Notes: generated from the letters alone by a model not told the origin. A DNA stretch of 64,000 bases from Deinococcus yavapaiensis KR-236 (GCF_003217515.1 NZ_QJSX01000003.1:62001-126000), one strand, 5' to 3'. Shown: positions 8,747 to 20,986, numbered from the stretch's first letter. Program-made: numbers and translations.

Positions 8747-9246
8747 AGACCGGCGATCTGCTCGCTCGCGTGCAGGCCGATTGGCGCGCCGCTCGGCCCG
8801 ACATCGACGCCACGCCGATGCTGACCGTCATCGCCGTGCAGCGAACGAGCGCCCTTCTGGAGCGTGAACTTCAAGCGTTCTTCGCGAGCGTCGACCTCAC
8901 GCCGCCGAACTTCGACGTGCTCGCCACCCTGCGCCGCTCCGCGCCGCCTCAAGGCCTGCTGCTTTCGCGCCTCGGCACCCTCATGGCGATCACGCCGCCC
9001 GCCGTGACGAAACGTATCGACGCCCTGGAGGCGCGCGGCCTCGTGAAGCGCCATCCGCACGAGGCGGACCGCCGCGCCCTGCTCGTGCAACTCACCGACG
9101 AAGGCCGCGCGCTCGTCGACGCCTTGCTGCCGCGCCACGTCGAGAACGAACGCCGATTGCTGTCGGGGCTCGACGACGCCGAACGCGCCCAACTGCGCGC
9201 TCTGCTCGTCAAGCTCGCGGCGTCCTTCGAACCGTCCGAGGCTTGA
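8743..9246 (+). CDS. MarR-family transcriptional regulator
   Basis: A 167-residue winged-helix regulator. The DNA-binding core runs from about residue 55 to 120: FDVLATLRRS, then a recognition region around ITPPAVTKRIDALEARGLVK and the wing HEADRRALLVQLTDEGRALV. Long N- and C-terminal helices provide the dimer interface. It is the last gene of the DUF606 operon (ATGA overlap) and most likely controls that operon through the palindrome at 7837-7856, in response to whatever the permease handles. Confidence 0.9.
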   Translation: MKTGDLLARVQADWRAARPDIDATPMLTVIAVQRTSALLERELQAFFASVDLTPPNFDVLATLRRSAPPQGLLLSRLGTLMAITPPAVTKRIDALEARGLVKRHPHEADRRALLVQLTDEGRALVDALLPRHVENERRLLSGLDDAERAQLRALLVKLAASFEPSEA

Positions 9247-9447
9247 ACGGCAAGACGAGGAGGCTCGAATCCTGATCGACAAGCCCGAAGTCGATCTCGA
9301 TTCACGGAGTTGCGGCCAAGCGGAGCGCCGCTTCCCGGTCTCCACCGCCGTGATCTTGCAGCGCGCTCGGATCGGCACCCGCCGCGCCACGTGTTCTTGG
9401 CACACGCGAAGAGGGCGGCCGTGGACGACGCGAGGCGGAAATGAAGA

Positions 9448-9474
9448 GGCGCCTTCCCAACATGGGAAGGCGCC
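9448..9474 (-). terminator. Terminator of gyrB
   Basis: A perfect 11-bp stem (9448-9458 with 9464-9474) around a five-base loop sits 15 bases past the gyrB stop. It also closes the facing MarR operon from the other side. Confidence 0.75.
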
Positions 9475-9489
9475 GAGGGTAAGAGAGGG

Positions 9490-11493
<2,004 letters not shown>

Positions 11494-11517
11494 TCAGGCG
11501 CCCAAAAAGCACTTCTC

Positions 11518-11547
11518 ATTGTATCAGAAGAAGTTGAAAGCGGTCAA
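11518..11547 (-). promoter_or_regulatory. gyrB promoter
   Basis: On the minus strand, TTGACC (11542-11547), an 18-base spacer and TACAAT (11518-11523). It predicts a leader of about 55 bases with an AAGGAGG ribosome site, unlike the leaderless genes around it. Confidence 0.7.
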
Positions 11548-11619
11548 GAAAAATATGTTCATGGCGTAGTGACTCCGGGGAGTCGGGTCCGGGCAGAACT
11601 CGGCTGTACAGAATATCGC

Positions 11620-11649
11620 TTGAACGTTACCCCTTGAACAATTCATAAT
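11620..11649 (+). promoter_or_regulatory. Promoter of the gene at 11658
   Basis: TTGAAC (11620-11625), an 18-base spacer and CATAAT (11644-11649), eight bases before the ATG at 11658. It is back to back with the gyrB promoter. Confidence 0.55.
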
Positions 11650-11657
11650 CTTGATGT

Positions 11658-12965
11658 ATGCGTCTGACTTCGTTTTCGGCCCACGCCTTCGTTTTGACGA
11701 TGAGCATGGCGTTCACCCTCGCTTCCGCCACCACGCCGACGACGAACGTCTCTCGCTCCGGATCGTCTCCGTTCGTTTGGATTCTCATCGTGCTCGCGCT
11801 CGTCGTCGCCGCGCTCGCCGTGCGACGCGAACTTCGAAAGCGAACCGGAAAGCTTCCCAGCCAGCAAGCCTCCGACAAAGCTCCGAGCGCGCCGAGCGGC
11901 GTCACCGGGGTGCGCGTCGCGCCGTCCGCACCGCCCGCCGAAGTCCCGGTGTCTCAGCGCGCCTCGCAACCCGCGCCCACGCCTGCCCAGGCCACGCCTC
12001 CTTCCCAACCCAAGCCTGCGCCCGCACAAGCCGCGCCGCCCGCTCAACCCAAGCCCGCGCCCACCACGGTGCAAGAACGTACCGTCATCACGCCCAAGCC
12101 CGTCGAGCAACCCGTCGAATCGGCGCCTGCCCGTTCCGTGCCGCCAGCCGAAGCTCCTCGGCCCGCGCCGCAATCCACGGTCGCTCCGGTCGCCGCGGCG
12201 GCGCCCGCTCCCGCCAAAAGTGACGACCTCATGGACGGATTCGCTTTTCTCGGGCTCGGTGACTTCGGCGGTACGCTCGCGCCTGCCAGCGGTTGGCTGA
12301 GCTCCCTCAAGACCCACCCGGAGCGCGTGCGCGGTCTCAGCCTCGAAGGCGGCCTCGCGCTCGTGCACGACGACGCTGGCAACAACGCCGCCGTACCGCT
12401 CGGCGCGGACGTCGGAGAAGTGCTCGACGTGCCCGCGCTGCGCGGCCTTCGCCTCTCCGTCTCGGATCAAGGAGCGCGCGTCGTCGCCTTGCCGAACGGC
12501 GTGTACCTCGTGCAAGGCGGCACGCCCCTCGCAGCGGGCTCGTACCTCAAGCCCGGCGTGTTGTACGGGCTTGGCGTCGGCACGCCCCCGATCGCGGCGG
12601 CGAGCAGCTTCACCTTCGGCAGCGTCCTCGGAGCCCCGAACGTCGAGCAGTTCACGTCGGGCGGCATCGACGTCAAGCTGCTGCAAAACGGGCGCCGCCT
12701 CACGCCCAACCTCGATCCGGCGCGCGCCCACCTCATCTTCATAGACGACAAGCTCGACGTGGGCCAAGCGTACGGCATCTCCTCGCTCGGCGGCCTTCTC
12801 ATCGATCAGCAAGACGAGGCCGCTCACCTGCACGCGCTGCCGACCGGCGTCGCGCTGTGGCAAGGCACGTCGCAGCTCAACCTCGGGCACACGCTGGAGA
12901 AAGGTACGTCGTACCGCCTCTCGGGCGCGGGTCTCGATGGCTACACCTTGGAGTGGCACGGCTGA
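11658..12965 (+). CDS. Membrane-anchored Pro/Ala-rich protein, unknown function
   Basis: 435 residues in three parts. A signal-like N terminus is followed by a membrane helix (about 38-56, FVWILIVLALVVAALAV) and a basic flank. Residues about 65-200 are a flexible linker of Pro, Ala, Gln and Lys with repeated PAPAQA/PKPAP-like blocks, typical of proteins that cross the cell-wall space. The C-terminal 230 residues form an ordered Gly/Leu-rich domain with repeated short motifs (DVGEVLDVPALRGLRLSVS and DKLDVGQAYGISSLGGLLI), perhaps a duplicated beta domain. No family was recognised. A hairpin terminator follows directly. Confidence 0.78.
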   Translation: MRLTSFSAHAFVLTMSMAFTLASATTPTTNVSRSGSSPFVWILIVLALVVAALAVRRELRKRTGKLPSQQASDKAPSAPSGVTGVRVAPSAPPAEVPVSQRASQPAPTPAQATPPSQPKPAPAQAAPPAQPKPAPTTVQERTVITPKPVEQPVESAPARSVPPAEAPRPAPQSTVAPVAAAAPAPAKSDDLMDGFAFLGLGDFGGTLAPASGWLSSLKTHPERVRGLSLEGGLALVHDDAGNNAAVPLGADVGEVLDVPALRGLRLSVSDQGARVVALPNGVYLVQGGTPLAAGSYLKPGVLYGLGVGTPPIAAASSFTFGSVLGAPNVEQFTSGGIDVKLLQNGRRLTPNLDPARAHLIFIDDKLDVGQAYGISSLGGLLIDQQDEAAHLHALPTGVALWQGTSQLNLGHTLEKGTSYRLSGAGLDGYTLEWHG

Positions 12966-12978
12966 CCCGAGCGACTTC

Positions 12979-13017
12979 GAAGCTCGGCGCGCCACGAGGA
13001 CGCGCCGAGCTTCTTTT
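12979..13017 (+). terminator. Intrinsic terminator
   Basis: A 13-bp GC-rich stem (12979-12991 with 13001-13013), a nine-base loop and TTTT immediately after. It ends the transcript of the gene at 11658. Confidence 0.85.
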
Positions 13018-13034
13018 CGGGTACGCTCGAAGGC

Positions 13035-13517
13035 ATGAACTTCTGGGAAGCTCTTCACAACTTCGCTCTTCCCATCCCGATCGTCGGACACTACCTCGTC
13101 TTGTTGTCGGCGATTCTGTTCGTGTGGAGCCTCGCGCTCATTCGAAATCCCACGCCGTCTCGCGGCTTCTTGCTCGTCTTGCGCCTCAACTGGCTCGCGT
13201 ACGCCCTCAATACCGTCGCGGGGCTCGCTCTGCAATTCAGCGGGCGGCACGTTCCGAGCGCCGTCGCCGACGCCGCTCGCGGTGACGGCCGGACGATCCT
13301 CGGGTACCTGCCCGATCCGTCACGCCACTGGGAGCACCTCATGTACGGCCTCATCGCCATCCTCAGCCTCGGCGGTACCGAGCTGATCTTGAACGGGCGC
13401 AAGTACGGCATGACGCGTTGGGTACGCTTCGTGCCCGTCGCGACGTTGCTGCTGGCCGCCGTCGCCTACCGCGCCGTGCAAGTCGCTTACCTTCCCGGCG
13501 CGACGCCCGGCACCTGA
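13035..13517 (+). CDS. Hypothetical membrane protein (160 aa)
   Basis: Four predicted transmembrane segments: about 17-37 (GHYLVLLSAILFVWSLALI), 47-67, 102-118 and 132-150. A Ser/Arg/His-rich loop (DPSRHWEHLMYG) lies between the second and third. No family was recognised with confidence. TACGCT lies seven bases before the ATG and the gene begins right after the terminator of its neighbour, so it has its own promoter. Its stop is one base from the stop of the convergent CHAD gene. Confidence 0.78.
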   Translation: MNFWEALHNFALPIPIVGHYLVLLSAILFVWSLALIRNPTPSRGFLLVLRLNWLAYALNTVAGLALQFSGRHVPSAVADAARGDGRTILGYLPDPSRHWEHLMYGLIAILSLGGTELILNGRKYGMTRWVRFVPVATLLLAAVAYRAVQVAYLPGATPGT

Positions 13518-13518
13518 T

Positions 13519-14226
13519 TCAATCGAACTGCGCCAAATCGTCTTCCAAGGTCGCCCACGCTTCGCGGGCGGCCCGCTTGCTTTCGCTCGCCGCCTCGTCC
13601 TCCCGGCGCAGCAGCGCTTCCTTGTAACCGGGCAAGCCATCGAATTCACTCAGCAACGCCTTCGTCACCTCGGCGTCTTGCAAGCGGCCCAGGGCTTGAA
13701 GCAAGTCCAGCATGGACCGTGGCGGCTCGGCCACGAGTTCCAGCGTGTGCCTCAACCTCTTGAGGTCCTTGCGCCACTCGTGCCACGTGTCGGCGTCATC
13801 CGACACGAGGACGTGCACGGCGTCTTCTCGCACCTTGTCCAAGTCGCCCGGCAACTTCTTGCGCGCCCGCTTCGCGAGGTCCACGTCGACCTTGAACTCC
13901 GGCGGCGGTTCGGGCAACGTCACCGATCGAAAGGCTTCCTCGCGTTTGGCTTTCCACGCCGTTCCGAACGACCGCACGTCCTCCTCGCTCGCGCCGAGCG
14001 CCCGCAAGCCCTCCACTAGGTGCGGCACCACGGCGTCGCGGTCTCGTACCGAGGCGATCGCGCGGCGCAAATCGCGCCACGCGCGGCGCACCTTGTTCGG
14101 CGCTCCCGCCGCGCGAAGCTCCGCGCCGACTTTGCGTGACAGCTTGCGGACCTCGTGAATTGCTTTCTCGTCGCCCTTCACGAGGTCCGGCCACAGCCGT
14201 TCCAGCTCCTTGTGCCGCTTCGACAT
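13519..14226 (-). CDS. CHAD domain protein
   Basis: 235 residues, all alpha-helical. Two half-domains each carry the conserved-histidine signature: HEVRKLSRKVGAELR near residue 25 and WHEWRKDLKRLRHTLEL near 150. CHAD domains bind inorganic polyphosphate through these basic helices and often occur with CYTH phosphatases or polyphosphate enzymes; a polyphosphate glucokinase lies 21 kb away. No CYTH domain is fused here. The ATG at 14226 is chosen because conserved sequence begins at MSKRHKELERLW; the open frame extends 13 codons further. Confidence 0.88.
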   Translation of the reverse strand: MSKRHKELERLWPDLVKGDEKAIHEVRKLSRKVGAELRAAGAPNKVRRAWRDLRRAIASVRDRDAVVPHLVEGLRALGASEEDVRSFGTAWKAKREEAFRSVTLPEPPPEFKVDVDLAKRARKKLPGDLDKVREDAVHVLVSDDADTWHEWRKDLKRLRHTLELVAEPPRSMLDLLQALGRLQDAEVTKALLSEFDGLPGYKEALLRREDEAASESKRAAREAWATLEDDLAQFD

Positions 14227-14294
14227 GACGGCATCACACTTCAAACGACGCCGGGAAAATGTCACCTGTCCGGCGTTTCGTGGACCGGGTCAAG

Positions 14295-15734
14295 TCAGCG
14301 CTTCCACCGTGTGCCCGTCGAGGTGTCCTCGATCGTCACGCCCGCCTCGGTGAGCTTCGCGCGCAACTCGTCCGCCTTCTGGAACTGCTTGCCGAGACGG
14401 TAACTCTGCCGCGCCTCCAGCACGAGGTCCATCAAGGTGTTCAGCAACTGCGAATCGTCCTGACGCTCGCTTCCGGCGTCTTCGAACAGTCCCAGCACGT
14501 TGCCGCCGAGCTCTCGGTAAGCGGCGCGCGCCTTTTCCAGCGTTTCCTTCGGCACGTCCCCCGCCAGGGCCGCGTTGACGTCCCGCGTGAGGTTGAACAG
14601 GGCCGCGACGGCCTCGGGCGTGTTGAAGTCGTCGCTCATCGCCGCCTCGAAGTCGCGCACGTTCGCGTTGATCTTGCCCTCCAGCACCGCGTCGCGCCCT
14701 TCGCGCGCCGTCTCCAAGTGGCGCTCGACTTCGTGCAAAGCGTCCGTGAGACGACGGTAACCGCTCGCCGCGCTCTTGAACGCCTCGTCGTTCATCTCCG
14801 TCACCGAGCGGTAGTGGCTCGACACCAGCAGGAAGCGCACGACCATCGGATCGACGCGCTCGAACAGTTCCTTGAGGGTCGTGAAGTTGCCCTTGGACTT
14901 GCTCATCTTCTCGCCGCCGATCGTCAGCATGTTGTTGTGCATCCAGTAGCGCGCGAAGCCGTGTCCCGCCGCTTCCGCCTGCGCGATTTCCGCCTCGTGG
15001 TGCGGAAACTGCAAATCCAGGCCGCCTCCGTGAATGTCGAAGTCCTCGCCGAGGTACTTCAAGCTCATCGCCGAGCATTCGATGTGCCATCCGGGAAATC
15101 CGACGCCCCACGGACTGTCCCAGCGCATGAGGTGGCTGGGTTCCGCCTTCTTCCAAAGGGCGAAGTCGCGAGGATCGCGCTTCTCCTCGCGCACGTCCTC
15201 GCGCGTGCCTTCTTCTTGCTCGTCGAGCTTGCGGCCCGTGAGCTCGCCGTACCTCGGCCAGCTTCGCACGTCGAAGTACACGCTGCCGTTCACCTCGTAC
15301 GCGTGGCCTCGCTCGATGAGCTCCTCGATCAACTCGATCTGCTCGGGAATGTGTCCCGTGGCGCGCGGATTGATGGACGGACGCAAAACGTTCAGCTTCC
15401 CCATGTCGTCCACGAAGCTCCAGAAGTACTTGTCGGCGACTTCCATCGGCTCGAGCTTCTCCAGGGCGGCGCGCCGCGCGATCTTGTCTTCGCCTTCGTC
15501 CGCGTCGCCTTGAAGGTGCCCGACGTCGGTGATGTTGCTGACGTACCGCACCGCGTAGCCCGCGTGCATCAAAAAGCGCCGGATGACGTCGAACGCCACC
15601 TCCTTCTTCCCGTGCCCGAGGTGCGCCTCGCTGTACACCGTCGGACCGCACAAGTACATCCCGACGCGGCCGGGCACGGACGGCTCGAACTTGACTTTTT
15701 GGCGTTGCTTCGTGTCGTACAGGTAGATGTCCAT
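14295..15734 (-). CDS. cysS: Cysteinyl-tRNA synthetase
   Basis: Charges tRNA-Cys; class I synthetase. [19 protein letters not shown] contains the first zinc Cys and the HIGH-type motif; [13 protein letters not shown] and [17 protein letters not shown] supply the other zinc ligands; EKMSKSKGN is the KMSKS loop. The C-terminal helical tRNA-binding part ends at residue 479, a normal length. GGGAGG lies five bases upstream of the ATG. It has a leader of about 100 bases containing a GC-rich stem-loop just before the ribosome site (see findings). Confidence 0.97.
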   Translation of the reverse strand: MDIYLYDTKQRQKVKFEPSVPGRVGMYLCGPTVYSEAHLGHGKKEVAFDVIRRFLMHAGYAVRYVSNITDVGHLQGDADEGEDKIARRAALEKLEPMEVADKYFWSFVDDMGKLNVLRPSINPRATGHIPEQIELIEELIERGHAYEVNGSVYFDVRSWPRYGELTGRKLDEQEEGTREDVREEKRDPRDFALWKKAEPSHLMRWDSPWGVGFPGWHIECSAMSLKYLGEDFDIHGGGLDLQFPHHEAEIAQAEAAGHGFARYWMHNNMLTIGGEKMSKSKGNFTTLKELFERVDPMVVRFLLVSSHYRSVTEMNDEAFKSAASGYRRLTDALHEVERHLETAREGRDAVLEGKINANVRDFEAAMSDDFNTPEAVAALFNLTRDVNAALAGDVPKETLEKARAAYRELGGNVLGLFEDAGSERQDDSQLLNTLMDLVLEARQSYRLGKQFQKADELRAKLTEAGVTIEDTSTGTRWKR

Positions 15735-15846
15735 GAACCTCCCAAACGAAAGCGCCGCGCCCTGAACTTCGAGCGCGGCGGCAAGGCGAACGTGCGTCGC
15801 TTAACCCCGCGAAAGGTGGCAACACACGACGGCGAACATGACGCCC

Positions 15847-15875
15847 ACTATACGCCGTCGCGGGCACTTTGTGAC
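15847..15875 (-). promoter_or_regulatory. cysS promoter
   Basis: On the minus strand, GTCACA (15870-15875), a 17-base spacer and TATAGT (15847-15852). It implies an untranslated leader of about 105 bases. Confidence 0.55.
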
Positions 15876-15882
15876 CAGCCCT

Positions 15883-15911
15883 TTCACCGGCTAAGCCGAA
15901 GCGTGTATAGT
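15883..15911 (+). promoter_or_regulatory. Promoter of the RelA/SpoT-domain gene
   Basis: TTCACC (15883-15888), a 17-base spacer and TATAGT (15906-15911), nine bases before GTG 15921. It faces away from the cysS promoter. Confidence 0.6.
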
Positions 15912-15920
15912 TCTACGTTG

Positions 15921-17045
15921 GTGTCGATGGGGTCGCAGATGGAATCCAGCATTCTCGCCGCGTATCGTGAGCGGCTCGGGCAATACGAAGCGCTCAAGGC
16001 GGAAGCGATCGCGGTGCTGTCGATGCTGCTCGCGGGCGCGGGCCTCAACATCCATCACGTCACGGGCCGCGTCAAGAAGTACTCGAGCCTCGCGGAGAAG
16101 ATTCACCGCAAGCCGGGGCGGTACACGAGCGTCGAAGACGTCACGGACATCGTCGCCGTGCGCGTCATCACGTACTTTCAGAGCGACGTGAACGTCGTGG
16201 CGCGCGAACTCGAACGCGCCTTCGTCATCGACTGGGACAAGAGCGTCAACAAGTCGCAGCTTCACGACCCCGACCGTTTCGGCTATATGGGCGTGCACTA
16301 CGTGGTGCGCTTTCCACCGGAATTGCTCGCGCGGCCCGAACTCGCGCCGTTCGCGAACATCGGCTTCGAAGTGCAGATTCGCTCCATCTTGCAGCACGCC
16401 TGGGCGGAAATCGAGCACGACCTCGGCTACAAAAGCACCGAGGCCGTGCCGCGCGACATCCGCCGTCGCTTCTACCGCCTCGCCGGGCTTTTCGAAATGG
16501 CCGACGAGGAGTTCATGGCGATTCGCGCGCTCAAGGAAAGCTACGCGAGGACCCTCCCGACGCGCCTCGCGGCGAATCCCGACGACGTCTTTCTCGACGC
16601 GCAGTCCGTGCGGCACCTCGTCATGGAAGGCGTCGTCGCCGATTTCGACGAGCGCATCGCGTACGACCTCGGCGTGAAAGTCGATCGTCGCGTTCCCGAC
16701 GACGAGCGCTTGCTGCGCCTCACGGCCGCGCTGGGGCGCGTCGGCGTCAAGACGGCGGGGCAACTGCTGCGCGAACTGGAGCGGCGCGAACGAGAGGTGT
16801 TGCGCTTCGCGGCAGCCCTCATGCCGCTCGTGCCCGAAGCGTGGTCACCCGCCGTGGGCCTGCGGCCCGGCGTGAGCCTCGTGCATCTCGCGCTGTGGAA
16901 AAGCTGCCAGGGAGAAGACTGCCAAGCCGAGGAGATCGTGGACCTCCTCGACTTGCGTACGGAACTTGGCAGTGCAGAACGCCTCTCGAGTCTCGTCGAG
17001 CAGGTGTTCGCCACCCTCGGTCACGACCGACCGGCGGCGGACTGA
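15921..17045 (+). CDS. RelA/SpoT-domain (p)ppGpp synthetase, small-alarmone-synthetase type
   Basis: Predicted to transfer pyrophosphate from ATP to GDP/GTP. The synthetase domain occupies about residues 45-215: KIHRKPGRYTSVEDVTDIVA with the RVI strand, RFGYMGVHYVV, then EVQIRSILQHAWAEIEHDL with GYKS, all hallmarks of the RelA/SpoT synthetase. There is no HD hydrolase domain before it and no TGS or ACT domain after it, so this is a stand-alone synthetase with a 150-residue helical C-terminal extension of unknown role. The start is GTG 15921 just after the promoter; ATG 15927 is an alternative. A 9-bp hairpin (17031-17055) overlaps the stop codon. Confidence 0.87.
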   Translation: MSMGSQMESSILAAYRERLGQYEALKAEAIAVLSMLLAGAGLNIHHVTGRVKKYSSLAEKIHRKPGRYTSVEDVTDIVAVRVITYFQSDVNVVARELERAFVIDWDKSVNKSQLHDPDRFGYMGVHYVVRFPPELLARPELAPFANIGFEVQIRSILQHAWAEIEHDLGYKSTEAVPRDIRRRFYRLAGLFEMADEEFMAIRALKESYARTLPTRLAANPDDVFLDAQSVRHLVMEGVVADFDERIAYDLGVKVDRRVPDDERLLRLTAALGRVGVKTAGQLLRELERREREVLRFAAALMPLVPEAWSPAVGLRPGVSLVHLALWKSCQGEDCQAEEIVDLLDLRTELGSAERLSSLVEQVFATLGHDRPAAD

Positions 17046-17067
17046 GCGCCGCCGGTTGCCGAGAAGG

Positions 17068-18144
17068 TCAAGGCGCGAGGATGCCTCGCGCTGCGAACGC
17101 CGCCTTGACCACCTTCGCGGCGTTCGGGCCGTACATGAGAGCCGCCGTGTTCACCGTCTGTTGCGCGGCGGCGGCGAAGCTCGTGTCGGGCGCGAAGCCG
17201 AACTGCGCGTTCACGATGACGCGGTCGGCGACGCGGGCGCCGAGACCCACGCGAATGTCCCATAAAGCGCGCGACCAGATTTCGCCGTCCGCGTGCACTT
17301 CGCCGACCATGTCGGCGACCGTCTTGTTCTTGTCGATGCGCCGCAGGCAGTGCGGCACCTTGCTCGTGTACGACGTGGCGTCCCAATCCGCGACGCACGG
17401 CAAGTCCGTCTTGATCGGCGCGCCGTACTTCTGCGCGACGGCCGTCGTCACGGTCACGGCGAGGTAATCGCCGAACGCCTCGCCGATCGACCCCGCTTCC
17501 AATGAGCTGCCGAAGCCGGCGACTTGCGCGTCGTGCACCGCGTGCCCGTACTCGTGCACGATGACCTCGGCGTCCTCGCCGTCGTCCACGCCGCCTTTGC
17601 CGAGCTTGATGACGTCGTGCTTGTCCCACGAGAACGAGTTGTCCTGGCCCCACTGGTTGATGCGGACGTCTTGCGATTCCTTGTTCACCGCCGGCAACTC
17701 GCCCGAGCCGAACCCGAGGCTTTGCAGGTACTTTTGCGCCTCGGTGATCCAGAAGTAGGCCATGACTTGCTCGAAGCGGTCGTCGTGCCGCGTGTACGAG
17801 AAAGCTCCGTTGGGCGCGTACGCGGGATCGCCCGTCTCGCTCAAGACGTTGGCGAAGTCGCCGCGCAGGTATCCGCTGCCGTCGAGGTTCGTCAATGCCA
17901 CTTGGTAGTACGCGCTCGTCGGCACGGCGGCGTCCGCGTCGTCTTGATCGGTGAGGGCCTGATTCCCCGTCGTCTGCAACGGATTCGGCAAGAAGACGCT
18001 GCCCGTCGCCGACGAGAGGCCCGTCGGCGTCTTGCCAAGAGCGCCGAGCGTCGCATGCGACGGCGAAGAAGGTGTTTGACCGCACGCGGCGAGCAGCGAG
18101 AAACACAAGAGGACCAGCCCCAACGGACGCTTCGAATTGTTCAT
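17068..18144 (-). CDS. Lipoprotein zinc metallopeptidase (M4/M36-like)
   Basis: A secreted, lipid-anchored protease. A lipoprotein signal peptide ends in LLAAC (Cys21). The zinc site HEYGH is at 197-201 and the third ligand Glu222 lies in GEAFGDY, the gluzincin pattern of thermolysin (M4) and fungalysin (M36). The YFWITEAQKYLQSLGF region upstream and HADGEIWSRALWDIR downstream also match M36-like catalytic domains. There is no propeptide of usual length, so it is a compact 358-residue member. ATG 18144 is preferred because it opens the signal peptide; the frame extends 16 codons further. TAGACT lies eight bases before that ATG. Confidence 0.82.
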   Translation of the reverse strand: MNNSKRPLGLVLLCFSLLAACGQTPSSPSHATLGALGKTPTGLSSATGSVFLPNPLQTTGNQALTDQDDADAAVPTSAYYQVALTNLDGSGYLRGDFANVLSETGDPAYAPNGAFSYTRHDDRFEQVMAYFWITEAQKYLQSLGFGSGELPAVNKESQDVRINQWGQDNSFSWDKHDVIKLGKGGVDDGEDAEVIVHEYGHAVHDAQVAGFGSSLEAGSIGEAFGDYLAVTVTTAVAQKYGAPIKTDLPCVADWDATSYTSKVPHCLRRIDKNKTVADMVGEVHADGEIWSRALWDIRVGLGARVADRVIVNAQFGFAPDTSFAAAAQQTVNTAALMYGPNAAKVVKAAFAARGILAP

Positions 18145-18193
18145 TGACACCAAGTCTAACGCGTGCAAGGCGAAACGTGTGATGAGAAGCAAG

Positions 18194-18223
18194 GAGCTCC
18201 CCCGCCGCTTCGCGAGGGAGCTC
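18194..18223 (-). terminator. Terminator of the mutase gene
   Basis: An 8-bp stem (18194-18201 with 18216-18223), a 14-base loop, and a T-rich stretch on the exit side. It is 12 bases past the mutase stop. Confidence 0.6.
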
Positions 18224-18234
18224 GTGTCCGACGG

Positions 18235-19884
<1,650 letters not shown>

Positions 19885-19931
19885 CGTCGCCCTCCTGCCA
19901 AACGTCCGTTAGGCACCAGGGTAGCACGAAA

Positions 19932-19956
19932 CCCCCTTTCCTTTCCGGAAAGGGGG
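19932..19956 (-). terminator. Terminator of the Roadblock operon
   Basis: An 8-bp CCCCCTTT/AAAGGGGG stem (19932-19939 with 19949-19956) and a nine-base loop, 17 bases after the last Roadblock stop; TTTCG follows on the exit side. Confidence 0.65.
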
Positions 19957-19972
19957 CGATCGCCGAGAAGCG

Positions 19973-20281
19973 TCAGCGCAGCGACGCGACGATCTTCTTC
20001 AATCCGAAGCGCAGCCGACCGAGGTTGGCGACGTCGTCGAACGCCGTCAGCAGCACACGGTCGCCGATCGCCGTCAGCAGGACCGGGCCGTCCTCGAAGT
20101 CCAGCACCATGTCCTTGAGCTCTCCACCGCCGAGGACGGACTTGAAGTGATCGGCGACTTCGCGCCCCATCATGACGATTTCCGGTGTGGACGGACCGCC
20201 CACGCGCTCCAGCATCACGCCGTTCGGGTCGAACAGCGCGGCCTTGCGCACGCCCTTCACGCTCAGAATGCCTTCCAGCAC
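19973..20281 (-). CDS. Roadblock/LC7 domain protein (third of three)
   Basis: A 102-residue single Roadblock/LC7 (MglB-like) domain: LEGILSVKGVRKAALFDPNG opening strand-helix, a long middle helix and the VLLTAIGDRVLLTAF hairpin near the end. Such proteins dimerise and act as regulators, often GTPase-activating partners, of small Ras-like GTPases. Translation starts at GTG, three bases after the stop of the previous gene, with GGAAGGAG ahead of it. No GTPase gene is adjacent. Confidence 0.82.
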   Translation of the reverse strand: MLEGILSVKGVRKAALFDPNGVMLERVGGPSTPEIVMMGREVADHFKSVLGGGELKDMVLDFEDGPVLLTAIGDRVLLTAFDDVANLGRLRFGLKKIVASLR

Positions 20282-20284
20282 GCC

Positions 20285-20626
20285 TTACTCCTTCCTGCCC
20301 GGCAAGCGGCCTTGCAACTCGACGGCGACGCGCGCGAGTTCCATCTGCGCGGGCCGCGTGTCCTGACCGCGCGTCACGGCGACCGCCGCCGTGAACTCAC
20401 CCACGGCGACCGCCACGATCTCGAACCGCTCGGACGTGAACGCCAAGCGCGTGAGGGGCCCGCCGTTGAGGCGACGCGACGCGCGCTCCATGCCCGCGCG
20501 AAGCGCGGCGAGTTCCGCCGCGAGATGATCGCCTTCCTCGCCGTACGCTTCGAGCGCGAGGCCGTCTCGGCCGACGAGGGCCGCCGCGCGCACGCCCGGG
20601 GCCGTGAGAAGAGAGCGCAGCTTCAC
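20285..20626 (-). CDS. Roadblock/LC7-like protein (second of three)
   Basis: 113 residues with the same layout as its neighbours: MKLRSLLTAPGVRAAALVGR, LALEAYGEEG, a helix, then RFEIVAVAVGEFTAAVAVTRG. It is more diverged than the other two and is assigned mainly by context and pattern. GTG start, AAGGAG five bases upstream, GTGA overlap with the previous gene. Confidence 0.72.
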   Translation of the reverse strand: MKLRSLLTAPGVRAAALVGRDGLALEAYGEEGDHLAAELAALRAGMERASRRLNGGPLTRLAFTSERFEIVAVAVGEFTAAVAVTRGQDTRPAQMELARVAVELQGRLPGRKE

Positions 20627-20979
20627 AGCAACTCCTTGAGTTTCTTGGCGGCGTCCAGCCCGTACAAGCGAGCCTGACCGAGGTTGGATTTGTTTTCCAG
20701 CAGGACCATCAAGAAAAGCTCCTCGCCGATGGGCAGGCTGTAGGCGCTCAGAAAGTCGCCCCGCACGTAGAACTCGCGAACCTTGCCGCCCGTGAGGGTA
20801 GATTCGTAGGCGGTGAACGCCGCCCGCAAAAGGCCCGCGTGCTCGGCCACGAGAAGGCTCAGGTCCATGCTGCCGTTGCTGCCGTAGCCCTCGATCAGAA
20901 GGCCGTCGTAACCGCCGATCGCCGCACCCCAGGCGCCATCGACGTCAGCGACGAGTTGGGAAAGATGTTCGTCGAGCAC
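20623..20979 (-). CDS. Roadblock/LC7 domain protein (first of three)
   Basis: 118 residues. LSQLVADVDGAWGAAIGGYD, a helix with SLLVAEHAGLLRAAFTAYES, and the FYVRGDFLSAYSLPIGEELF hairpin fit the Roadblock/LC7 fold. It is the leader of a three-gene unit of Roadblock proteins. The GTG at 20979 stands seven bases after a TATACT -10 box, so the transcript is probably leaderless and separate from recR, which ends 64 bases upstream. Confidence 0.8.
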   Translation of the reverse strand: MLDEHLSQLVADVDGAWGAAIGGYDGLLIEGYGSNGSMDLSLLVAEHAGLLRAAFTAYESTLTGGKVREFYVRGDFLSAYSLPIGEELFLMVLLENKSNLGQARLYGLDAAKKLKELL

Positions 20980-20986
20980 GCCTTAC

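Noticed and set aside
15805..15830. T-box-like string AAGGTGGCAACACACG on the plus strand upstream of the RelA/SpoT gene
   Set aside because: It is on the strand opposite to cysS, lacks the rest of the T-box leader and lies before that gene's own promoter.
14259..15920. Long plus-strand frame reading through the cysS region into the RelA/SpoT gene
   Set aside because: It is the antisense of cysS, with Arg/His-rich composition; the true synthetase starts after the promoter at 15883-15911.
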